Assembly: GCA_963663365.2 (NCBI GenBank)
Contig: CAXXIH010000003.1
Span: forward strand, 744,001 to 808,000
Length of the DNA stretch: 64,000 nucleotides
Origin: G963663365 sp963663365
GTDB taxonomy: Bacteria; Hinthialibacterota; Hinthialibacteria; Hinthialibacterales; G963663365
Direction of reading: 5' to 3'
The notes under the pieces were generated by a model. It had not been told where the DNA came from and made no database searches. It worked only from the letters and a program-made list of their open reading frames with translations. A program made the position numbers and the translations under genes. Shown piece by piece: positions 27,662 to 37,100 of the stretch (within the stretch, counting starts at the first letter, position 1; each line of letters opens with the position of its first letter).

Positions 27662-30481
27662 ATGTCTACACCACCGCACGATACCCCAAAGCCAACATCA
27701 GAGGCCTCGGCACTCCCGCGTCTCCGTGAAGATTTCCAGAAAGAAGCGGATCAGGAATCGAAGAAAACCCGGCCCAAAGGCAGCTGGGCTTTCCGGTGGT
27801 TAGGCTACCTTAGTTTGGCATGTCTGCTCCTGATACTAGCCGGAATGGGGGCAACCTATGCGATTCTGGACGATCTTGTGCGGGATATGCCCAATATCGA
27901 GTTTCTCGAGCACTACCGGCCACCTGTGCCCTCCCGCATTCTTGCGGCGGATGGTTCTTTGATCGGCAATGTAGCCGGTGAAGAACAGAAGCGCGTCTTG
28001 GTCACGTTGGATCAAATTCCGCCCCAAATGACCCAAGCGCTGATCTCATTGGAGGACAAACGGTTTTACGAGCATCCTGGGATTAGTCCCCGGGACATGC
28101 TGCGTGCGCTTTACGTCGATCTTCGCGCCGGTTGGTTTAAAGAAGGCGCAAGCACAGTAACGACACTGTTGGCCAAGAATCTTTTTGTTATCGGCGAAAA
28201 AGGCCGGGGGAACCGCTACCGCACCGTTGAACAAAAAGTCCGTGAGGCGCTCCTGGCTCTCCAGATCGAACGGCGTTTCAGCAAGGATGAAATACTCGAA
28301 CTGTTTCTTAACCAGGCTCCCATGGGCCGCGCAGACATCACCGGAGTAGGAGCGGCTGCTCAGTATTTCTTCGGTAAAAATGTCTCGGATCTAAATTTAA
28401 AAGAATGTGCTCTGTTTGTAGGGATGCTTAAGGCCCCTTCCAACTATGATCCAATCTCCCGTCCGGATCGGGCTCAGGCGAGAACAGTATTGGCTCTCAA
28501 GGCGATGCTTGATGATGGGAAAATCACACAGGCGGAGTTTGAAAAAGCACGCGACGAGGATTTCCAACTCGTGGGCAAGAAGAATATGCGTGTGCAGACG
28601 ATAGAGCATCCCTATGCCTATTATGAAGTCCGCAAAGAGTTTGAAATCGACCAGGCCTTTTCAGGACCTCACGGCCCCCTGATGCTAAAGGGCACCGGTT
28701 ATGATGTTGCCACAACACTTGATCCTGTGCTGCAAAATGCTGCCCGGGAAGCGCTGAAAGCGGGCTTAATCGCGCAAGAGCGCTTTCGACGCTCAGATTA
28801 CGGGTACCGTTGGGGAACCGCCGATTACAATCTGGTTAATGGGCATACCTCCGGGAAAATCCAACACAACATGATTTACGACGGTCTCATCGTGTCGTCT
28901 ACGCCTTCATTGCAGGTAGTCCTAAAGAATATGGATGCGGGGACACTCGGTCCCTATGAAGTCGAATATCCAAAGCGAATTACGTGGCTCAAGGAATTTG
29001 GAGTCTTGGAGGAAGGTTATTTTCTCCCCGTCGAACTCGATTCATCAGCAACACCTGAGGCTCCCAGATTCATCGTCACCGAGCGGGATCGCGTGAATAA
29101 GCATGCCCAAGGGGGCATTGTCGCGCTGCAACCATCGACAGGAAAAATCCTGGCAATGGTGGGTGGCTATGATTTCGACGACCGCAGCAATGCAGGAATG
29201 GTAAATCGTGTTGTTCAAAGCAAAAAAATCCCCGGCAGTGCCTTTAAACCTTTGCTTTATTCAGCTGCGGTCTGCGAAGCGGGATACACGCCGGCCACGA
29301 TTCTGCACGATGAAGGGCGCACCTATGGCGAATGGACTCCTAAAAACTTCGAGAATCAATACTTCGGCGATGTCACCATGGAGTTTGCGCTGGCTGAATC
29401 ATTGAATGCGGCAAGCGTTGCACTGCTGGATACATTCATGGGATCGCGCACACGGGGTTGGAAGACGGTTGTCCGATTCTGTCATGATACGTTAGGTTTG
29501 GAGCTACCCCCGCCTCACAATCTCACCATGGCTTTGGGAACGAAAGTCGTGACGCCGTTAGAATTGGCAAAAGCCTACTCTGTCATTGCATCGGGCGGGA
29601 TTTACCGGGAACCTTATCTTGTTGAGAGTGTCCGGGACCGTCAGCGCAACGAACAAGATTTAACCCGCGAGTTATTTACCCACCGGAGCATCCCTCGCCG
29701 AACCATGGATGCACGGGATGCGGCGGTGTGTACATTCCTACTTTCAGGTCCGACTCGGTATGGAACCGCTCATACCGTATCAGAGGAATTCGATATTCCT
29801 TTGGTCGGCAAAACAGGCACAACCGATCTTTGTGTTGAGGCTTGGTTTGCAGGATTTGGCAAGGATTTAGTGTGCGTTGTTTATGTTGGGCACGATTATC
29901 CACGCAGCCTGGGAAAACGCCGCACCGGTTCCCAAGTTGCTTTGCCCATCTGGAAAGACTTTATGCATCAGGCTATTGAGGCTCATCCGGAATTGTTTGG
30001 CGAATTTGTCCATCCGGAAGGTGTCGTCGAACTAGAGGTGTCTAATAAGACCGGGCGGTTGGCAAATGAAGACACACCGCCCGATGAAAGAACCAAGATG
30101 CTCTTTCGTAGCGACCGTACACCGCAATCGGATGAAGCCCGGCGCATTGCCGTGCAGTTTTTAGCCGATGATGTGAACTCGGTAATTGAACGGCCCCTTA
30201 GTCAGCCATTCCGTTTCCGGCACTATGACGATGACCGCCAATGGTTTAATGAGCCGGACCAATCAAACCCCTCAACTCCACGCCCGATTCGAGAGGTTGA
30301 GCAGGATACGCGGGCAGGAAAAAGTACAACCGAGGCGCGCAAACCGGAATATGTACCTTCGGCCGCCGAACGGGATTTGCGCTCTATTCTTGAAGAGCCT
30401 ACGCCTACGCCCAGCCCTACTCCTAAGCCGAAACGCGGTTGGTTCAATCTTGGCCGTTTCGGACGCCGTTCAGGCGAATAG
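27662..30481 (+). CDS. Class A penicillin-binding protein (PBP1A-like)
   Basis: This 939-residue bifunctional peptidoglycan synthase has a cytosolic tail, one membrane helix (LGYLSLACLLLILAGMGATY), a GT51 transglycosylase and a transpeptidase. GT51 motif 1 is LEDKRFYEHPGIS (Glu131); motif 2 reads GASTVTTLLAKN instead of the usual GGSTxTQQLxKN. The region after FLN is APMGRADITGVGAAAQ, not NExYxG. The transpeptidase site is complete: SAFK (Ser526), SLN in AESLNAASV and KTGT (Lys717). The C-terminal tail is disordered, with a TPTPSPTPKPKRG run. The start has no clear ribosome site. Confidence 0.93.
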   Translation: MSTPPHDTPKPTSEASALPRLREDFQKEADQESKKTRPKGSWAFRWLGYLSLACLLLILAGMGATYAILDDLVRDMPNIEFLEHYRPPVPSRILAADGSLIGNVAGEEQKRVLVTLDQIPPQMTQALISLEDKRFYEHPGISPRDMLRALYVDLRAGWFKEGASTVTTLLAKNLFVIGEKGRGNRYRTVEQKVREALLALQIERRFSKDEILELFLNQAPMGRADITGVGAAAQYFFGKNVSDLNLKECALFVGMLKAPSNYDPISRPDRAQARTVLALKAMLDDGKITQAEFEKARDEDFQLVGKKNMRVQTIEHPYAYYEVRKEFEIDQAFSGPHGPLMLKGTGYDVATTLDPVLQNAAREALKAGLIAQERFRRSDYGYRWGTADYNLVNGHTSGKIQHNMIYDGLIVSSTPSLQVVLKNMDAGTLGPYEVEYPKRITWLKEFGVLEEGYFLPVELDSSATPEAPRFIVTERDRVNKHAQGGIVALQPSTGKILAMVGGYDFDDRSNAGMVNRVVQSKKIPGSAFKPLLYSAAVCEAGYTPATILHDEGRTYGEWTPKNFENQYFGDVTMEFALAESLNAASVALLDTFMGSRTRGWKTVVRFCHDTLGLELPPPHNLTMALGTKVVTPLELAKAYSVIASGGIYREPYLVESVRDRQRNEQDLTRELFTHRSIPRRTMDARDAAVCTFLLSGPTRYGTAHTVSEEFDIPLVGKTGTTDLCVEAWFAGFGKDLVCVVYVGHDYPRSLGKRRTGSQVALPIWKDFMHQAIEAHPELFGEFVHPEGVVELEVSNKTGRLANEDTPPDERTKMLFRSDRTPQSDEARRIAVQFLADDVNSVIERPLSQPFRFRHYDDDRQWFNEPDQSNPSTPRPIREVEQDTRAGKSTTEARKPEYVPSAAERDLRSILEEPTPTPSPTPKPKRGWFNLGRFGRRSGE

Positions 30482-30678
30482 TACCTCCTCATAGAATCCG
30501 TCCAGTGAGAAATTTCGCGGCCCGCAATTCCAAAGAGTGTGGCCTGTGTGATGCCATAGTATGTATCAATAGACATACATTCAGAATTTCCCCGTATTGT
30601 GCGATACCACCTTGTGATACAACTAAGTTCACGTTTATTTTCAACGATTCCCCCAGGCATTTGTTAAAGGAGATTTCC

Positions 30679-33111
30679 GTGAGTGTATTGCGCTATCTGA
30701 ATCATTTGTGTTTCTTTATCTGTTCATTTCTTTTTATCTTTACAATTACTCCGGAAATTCCGGCAGCCGATATCGATTTAACCGGCGCCCAAGTTTTTTT
30801 GAGTCCTGGTATGCAGGGGGAACAAGAGCAGCAGGCATTGCGTGTGCTTCTAGAGGAAATCCAAGAGCGTACGTCAATTTTGCTTCCGGTCATTGATGCG
30901 GAAGCCGCGAAATCGCTCCCAAAACCAGCCATTGCATTATTGCTTGCCGAGGATGAGAAGAATGCAGACGGTTTCAGTAAATCTCTCTATCAATCAGCAG
31001 CAGGAAAAGGCGCAACAGCAGCGGAAGGTTATGTGGTCTGCATAGACAAAAAGGCGCGCAAGGAACCTACGGTTATCGTTCACGGGTATGACCAACGAGG
31101 TGTTTTATTCGGTATTGGAGCCTTGTTGCGCAACCTCAAAATAAAAACGGGCGTTTTGTCGATTGCTGACGACCTTCATATAGACACATCTCCGGCCTAT
31201 CCAATTCGTGGACATCAGTTGGGATTCCGTGATGTGGCCAATAGTTATGATGCCTGGGATATTGATCAATACGAATCCTACATTCGAGATTTGGCTGTCT
31301 TTGGCTGCAACAGCATCGAATTGATTCCAACCATCGATCCGGATCTGAAAAAGAATCAGCATATGCAGCTCTCTCCTTGGGAGATGAATGCCGAAATCTC
31401 CAAAGTGTTGGCCCGCTACGGTTTAAATGTCTGGATTTGGGTTCCGATACATAACCGGGACGTTTCAAAACCTGCCGAAGCAGAGGCCGAGTTGGCAGAG
31501 TGCCGCAGACTTTTTGAGCATCTGCCGCGATTGGATGCCGTGTTTCTGCCCGGTGGAGATCCGGGCGATACTCCCGCAGATGTACTCGCGCCTTATTTGA
31601 CTCGCCTGCGTGCGGTTCTCAATGAGTGTCACCCCGATGCGGAGTTATGGCTATCGCCACAGGGCTTTGAACCGGAAGAAGTTGAGTTTCTTTGGAATCA
31701 CCTACAACAGGAAAAGCCAAACTGGCTTACCGGCATTGTATTCGGACCTTGGATTCGCACGCCATTACCTGAAGTTCGCAAACTTGTGCCTGAACAATAT
31801 CCGATACGCAATTATCCAGATATCACACATAACCTTCGTTGCCAATTCCCTGTGCCGGATTGGGACCAGGCTTTTGCGGTTACTTTAGGACGTGAGCCAG
31901 TCAATCCTCGTCCAATCGCCACTGCGTATATCCATAACCTTCAAGCGCCTTACACTATCGGTTCGATTTCTTATTCGGACGGCATCAACGACGATGTCAA
32001 CAAAGTTGTGTGGAGTGTGTTAGGTTGGGACCCCAATGCCGATGTTCGAGAGCAACTAACGCAATTCGCCGGATATGCTATCGATTCGGAACATGCTTCA
32101 GAAATCGCCGATGGATGGTATCTTCTGGAAAAGAATTGGGTTGGATTGGCTCATGAAAATCTACAAATTCCAAAGACACTGAAACATTGGCAGAGACTTG
32201 AAAAGGCATTGCCAAAGGCAGCCGAACGGAATTGGCGTTTTCAGCACGCTCTTTATCGTGCTTATTACGATGCTTATGTTGCCTGCCGCTCTATGTTTGA
32301 AAAGGAACTTGAAGCCCAGGCAATGAAAGTTCTTAGCGGCGCTTCTTCGTTTACGCCGGCAGTCTGCCAAAAAGTCCGTGACATCCTCGCCCGTGCCGAT
32401 TCCGAAAGACCGCATCCGGAATACCGCCAAGCAGTCCTTCAATATGGAAAGCGGCTTTTTGAAAGCATCGGAATGCAACTTGATGTCGAAAATTACGGCG
32501 CCTTAAACGCACAACGCGGCGCAAATTTGGAATATTTGGATGAACCGCTCAATAACCGCCGTTGGATTGAGATTCAACTGGATCGTATTGAGAAAGCAGA
32601 CTCTGCTGATGCAGCAAAAGCCATCGCACGACGGGTTACAGATTATGAGAACCCATGCCCGGGAACGATCTACGACGATCTTGGGCAAGTCGGTGCACAA
32701 CCGCATTTGGTGCATGATAAAACCTGGGAAGAAGATCCCGGCTATTTACAGAGCGCACAGTCGGAACAAAATCGTATCGATGGAGCCCGGCTTTCGTGGA
32801 TGACCCAGGCCCAGACACTTTACGGAACGCCTCTTAAAGTGCGCTATGAGGGATTGGATACAAAAACTCAATACGAACTACAGGCCACTTACACAGGCCG
32901 TTTTCGGGCCACGATGACTTTAAAAGCAGATGGGATTCCCATTCATGGGCCGGTCGGTCCCCAAGGCGATACCCAGTTGGATACTGATAATCCGGTAGCC
33001 TTTCCCATTCCTCAAAAAGCCACAGCCGATGGAACGTTGGAGTTGGTTTGGGAATTGGTTGATGGGCGCGGATGCCAAGTGGCTGAGGTTTGGTTAATGC
33101 CGGTTCAATAA
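30679..33111 (+). CDS. Secreted glycoside-hydrolase-like protein with GH20-type N-terminal domain
   Basis: This 810-residue exported protein has a signal peptide (LCFFICSFLFIFTITPEIPAA), then a zincin-like domain of the type placed before GH20/GH67/GH84 catalytic barrels (GTEGYVVCI-like EGYVVCIDKKA, GVLFGIGALLRNL). The barrel begins PIRGHQLGFRDVANSYDAW and continues with VFLPGGDPGDTPADVL, WLSPQGFEPEEVEFLW and YSDGINDDVNKVVWSVLGWD. A C-terminal carbohydrate-binding-like beta domain ends the protein. I do not see the classic GH20 Asp-Glu pair, so the reaction is open. GTG 30679 is preceded by AAAGGAGA; a longer upstream frame is ignored. It converges on the nitrilase lipoprotein gene. Confidence 0.75.
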   Translation: MSVLRYLNHLCFFICSFLFIFTITPEIPAADIDLTGAQVFLSPGMQGEQEQQALRVLLEEIQERTSILLPVIDAEAAKSLPKPAIALLLAEDEKNADGFSKSLYQSAAGKGATAAEGYVVCIDKKARKEPTVIVHGYDQRGVLFGIGALLRNLKIKTGVLSIADDLHIDTSPAYPIRGHQLGFRDVANSYDAWDIDQYESYIRDLAVFGCNSIELIPTIDPDLKKNQHMQLSPWEMNAEISKVLARYGLNVWIWVPIHNRDVSKPAEAEAELAECRRLFEHLPRLDAVFLPGGDPGDTPADVLAPYLTRLRAVLNECHPDAELWLSPQGFEPEEVEFLWNHLQQEKPNWLTGIVFGPWIRTPLPEVRKLVPEQYPIRNYPDITHNLRCQFPVPDWDQAFAVTLGREPVNPRPIATAYIHNLQAPYTIGSISYSDGINDDVNKVVWSVLGWDPNADVREQLTQFAGYAIDSEHASEIADGWYLLEKNWVGLAHENLQIPKTLKHWQRLEKALPKAAERNWRFQHALYRAYYDAYVACRSMFEKELEAQAMKVLSGASSFTPAVCQKVRDILARADSERPHPEYRQAVLQYGKRLFESIGMQLDVENYGALNAQRGANLEYLDEPLNNRRWIEIQLDRIEKADSADAAKAIARRVTDYENPCPGTIYDDLGQVGAQPHLVHDKTWEEDPGYLQSAQSEQNRIDGARLSWMTQAQTLYGTPLKVRYEGLDTKTQYELQATYTGRFRATMTLKADGIPIHGPVGPQGDTQLDTDNPVAFPIPQKATADGTLELVWELVDGRGCQVAEVWLMPVQ

Positions 33112-33121
33112 AAGTCAGCAC

Positions 33122-33976
33122 TCAACGGACAGGAATGGTGAGTTTGTACAGGAGTATTTCTTCGGTTCCATCCCGATTGGCCTTGGCCAAAACCTCACCA
33201 TTCGAATCATAAACAACACAGCCGCCTTTGCAATCGTATACCCAGCTCTTGCCGACACGGTTGGTTACAAGCATAGGCGCACCGATTTCCGCCGCGCGCT
33301 CTCCAAACACGGGAAAGTCCGGAAGTCCACCCCGGTTATTGGGATAGAAAACCAATTCCGGGCGCAGTTCTTTTGCCCGCTGAATGCAACGGGGCGCTTC
33401 ACCATCGGCGCAGATAAAACACGTTGCCTTAATGCCGTCGATTTCAAACAAAATGGGGCCATCGCCGGTGTCATAACGCGCCCATTCGTTTCGATAGCCT
33501 GTATCGGTAGGCTCGCGCCACAACCACGATTTCCTGTAGCGATAAAAGAAGTCATCAGGTCCTACAAAAACCTGAGTGATATAAAACCGGCCATCCTCAC
33601 ATTCAGATAATCCGAAACTGATAAAACTATCCAACTCCTCAGCTAAAGCCGCTATTTTTTTGCAAGCATTCCCGTTCGGCACCGGCTCGGATAACTGTTC
33701 AAGATTAGGCGTGTAATCCGCAATGCAACCTTCATGGAACATGATTAACCGTGCTCCCTGCCCTGCGGCGGAACGAGCCAGGCGCTCCAATTCCTGCAAG
33801 TTTCGGTTTGGATTTTCGGGAACGGCATCGAACTGAATTAATGCAACAGAGAGTTGTTTATGTTGAGTTTTCATTTCAGCTGATAATCCATAATGATTGG
33901 TGGCACAGGCCTGAAGAAGAACAATACAGCCGGAGAGAATGAAAATGCCGGAAAATGTTTTTGCAAAAGTGCGCAT
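33122..33976 (-). CDS. Nitrilase-superfamily lipoprotein
   Basis: This 284-residue carbon-nitrogen hydrolase has a lipoprotein signal (FILSGCIVLLQAC, modified Cys24), which is unusual since most of the family are cytosolic. The catalytic triad is visible: Glu82 in MFHEGC, Lys149 in RYRKSWLW and probably Cys189 in FICADGEAPR. The fold start SVALIQFDAVPENPNRNLQE is typical. It would hydrolyse an amide or carbamoyl bond at the cell envelope; the substrate is unknown. ATG 33976 is preferred because AGGAA lies at a good distance; ATG 33985 would sit too close to it. It converges within ten bases on the glycoside-hydrolase-like gene. Confidence 0.82.
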   Translation of the reverse strand: MRTFAKTFSGIFILSGCIVLLQACATNHYGLSAEMKTQHKQLSVALIQFDAVPENPNRNLQELERLARSAAGQGARLIMFHEGCIADYTPNLEQLSEPVPNGNACKKIAALAEELDSFISFGLSECEDGRFYITQVFVGPDDFFYRYRKSWLWREPTDTGYRNEWARYDTGDGPILFEIDGIKATCFICADGEAPRCIQRAKELRPELVFYPNNRGGLPDFPVFGERAAEIGAPMLVTNRVGKSWVYDCKGGCVVYDSNGEVLAKANRDGTEEILLYKLTIPVR

Positions 33977-34097
33977 GCGATCCATTTCCTATAGGTGGTG
34001 TTGATTGTAGTAGATCACAGATTGAAAATTGGGGCTATGTGAAAAGAAAGAAATGTAGTATTCCGAATAAAGAGAGATAAGTGTTTGTTTTTAATAC

Positions 34098-34133
34098 AAA
34101 AAAAGGGGCGGTCTTTGCTCCAAAAGACCGCCC
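34098..34133 (-). terminator. Intrinsic terminator of the giant protease gene
   Basis: On the minus strand an 11-base perfect stem (GGGCGGTCTTT paired with AAAGACCGCCC, 34106-34133) with a six-base loop is followed by seven T (34098-34104 as A on the plus strand). It lies about 65 bases after the stop of the giant gene and is the clearest terminator in the window. Confidence 0.9.
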
Positions 34134-34197
34134 ATAACTTCTAGATGTTCCTTGGCTCGAAGCGGAACGGGACGTTTGCTCCGCTTCAATTCAATCT

Positions 34198-37100
34198 CTA
34201 GGAATCTTCGTAGACGCGAACCTCTTTGACGATAACACGTTCGTGATCCTGTCCCGAGATCATGATAACCACGTGCATAGGTCCTGCTGCCTCATTCACG
34301 ATTCCGGAGAGTTTCAAGGTCCGCTCTTCGCCCTGTGGCAGAGCCCAGAGCGGAATATCTTTTTGGACTCCACTTGGTCCCGTACCGATCCATAAGGTAA
34401 CGGAACCCAACTCGCCGAATTCACGGACGAGATCGAGCTCAGCCGTGACCCGGTTAGGATAGTTGTCTTGACCGAAATAGGCTACGAATTGGCTGCCTAA
34501 TTTTCCTTCAGATTTGTCCAGAATTAATTGACCGTTTTCAATTGTGGCCGAGCCGGCTTGTTCAGGTGTCAGCCAAAGGTTGGGATGGAATTCACCCGGG
34601 TCAATCAGTGAACCGGGATCGGTATCCGCACCTTCGACGACAATCAGGTTATCGATATAAGCCGTTCCGGCCTCGGTGGAATTGGTATTAAGCAGCATGA
34701 TGAAGGGCGTGACCTTTGTATAATTCGCGCCCAATTCGGTTTGAATATTGGTCCAGAAACCATCGACTAATTCCGGCGCATAGTGCGCGGCATAAGCGAT
34801 AGCTCCTTCATTCCCTTCCACTTCGGCGAAGAAACCTAAACCAACTTGGAAGTCTGCATTCGAAACCTGGTACCAAAGCGAAAGCGACACCGGCGTGCGC
34901 CTAACATCGATTTCCGGTCCATTAATGGTTACCAAACCGCCGCTGGGCACACTCACGCGAAGACCTACACCATTGGTGGCTTGGGGTGAGCTCAGATCGG
35001 CGGGGATACGGGCTATCGAGACCGAGGCATCTTCAGGTTGCAGACTGAAGCCTAGTGAATTCAACGAAGACGAAAGCGGATCAAAGGTATAGGTATGTTG
35101 AATCTGTAGAAGCGGAGTCGGCGAAGGCGTTGGTGTAATTGTCGCCGTGGCCGTTGCTGTCGCTGTCGAAGTCGGACTCGGTGTATGAGTTGCGGTTGGT
35201 GGAACCGGCGTGTTTGTCTGAGTGGCCGTCGGGATTGGCGTCTGGGAAGGAGTCAGACTTGGCGTCGGCGTGAATGTCGATGGAACCGCTGTATTTGTAG
35301 GACGCGGTGTAGCAGTCGGTACGGGTGTGTTGGTTGGCCGTGGTGTTGCTGTTGGAACCGGCGTGTTGGTATTGGTTGGCCGAGGCGTGCTGGTCGGAAT
35401 GATGACCTGCGTATTGGTCGGCTGAGGTGTATTTGTGGGACGCGGTGTCGAAGTTGGTATTCTTGTATTGGTTGGACGTGGCGTACTCGTTGGGACACTG
35501 GTATTTGTGGGCGTCGGAATCGGAGTACGTGTAGGCGTCGCCGTGGGCGTAAATGTGCTTGTAGGTGTTGGTGTCGGCAGCGCATTCTTGTTGATATTGA
35601 TAAATACACCACCGGGATAGGGGCTCTTGGCGGAATCGTTGGATTCTACAAGCAGTTGTCTGCTGTACTGACCGAGTTCTATTTGATCCCAGTCGATTTC
35701 AACGGTCACAACCTGTTCGGAATCGGCAGGGATATCGAAGGGAGCCTGCGGCTCAAGAACAATCCATGGAGCCGCTTGGTCCGGTTCAATTGCAGATACG
35801 CTCAAAACACCGGCACCGCGGTTAGAAATCGTGAACGATTCAACGGTTTTGGTGTTGACCGTGGCAATTCCGCTGTTGGATGACGTGAAGGTAAGTGTTG
35901 GATCTTCCGATGAAACCTGAGTATAAGTTCCGTCGCCATCGAGATCATGGAAGAAATCGGCACTTGAAATTGTGCCGCCGCTACTTCCACTTAAAAGTGA
36001 ACATTTAATGAAGAGATCGATGCTGTGGCCATTCCCTAATGCGGGGACACCGTCAGTTAAATCAATTGCCACACGCTGGCTATCGCTAATGGAATACGAG
36101 CGGCCGCCGCTGGGTTTCATGGTGGTTTGATCGAGCGCTTGCTGAGAAGTCCAGTCAGGACTGTCGGGATCGCCGATTCCGGCGCTGTAGGCCACGCGCT
36201 CGCGCTGAGAATGGTTAAGCCCGGTCACAGCATAAAGGGCCGGACGGTAGTCTTCCCGGTCTTGATTGTAAAACGCGTAACGGAAATAGAGTTTGAAGTA
36301 GTCATAGGCCACCCACATGAAGCCCCGGCTTCCGGCGCCGGTGCTGTTGTAAGTACCCCAATAAGTACCCCATGAGTTTGCGATTAAAAATGCGCCTTGC
36401 TTGGTTTGCGATCCGGTGTTGTAAGTGCGTGTATCGTCATAACCAACGATGGTTATGGCATGATAACCAACCAGAGATTCACCGGAGTGCGAGAAGAGCA
36501 CACCGTTCTGGATTCCCCGGCCTTGGTTGTCATACCAGCGGTACCAATTGGTGTAGACCGGTGCCTGGGTTACGGCGATGTTGCCATTCGCCAAGTGCGT
36601 TTTGATCGCAACAATGTCCGCATCGGTACTGGCCACGATCCGGTATGAATCTTTGGTGCGATTTTTAAGTGCCTGAATCCACGTTTCTTCAGTCGGCCAT
36701 GATGAATAATCGCTGGAAGAATAGGGTTTTAGCGACCAACTTCCGCATCCGACATCGCTTAAACGGGAGACAACATAGGAAGTGTAACCGCCTGAATCTT
36801 GGCCGCCGTTAACCAGCGGATATAAAAAGCCCGGGCTGCAAATATAGTCGTTATTGCCGCCGGAAACATCATAATCTTCGTCACGTGCTTGAGTGTATGT
36901 GTTGTAATAGTAGGCAGATGCCCAAGCCGTGCAGGAGCCTTGCGCGCCTTGGCTGCGAATGGGCGGGAAATACTTAGAGTTTGAATTATCAACCGTGGCC
37001 GGTATCTCCTCTTGGCCTTCAAGCGCTGCACGTTGCACAGCAAGGCCGTTAGGATCGACGGCGGCGATATCGGTAAAGGCTTCTTGAACGAAGTTGACTT

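Noticed and set aside
35109..35580. Repetitive DNA resembling a tandem array or CRISPR
   Set aside because: The units are imperfect, in frame and encode a Pro/Thr linker; there are no constant-length spacers and no cas genes.
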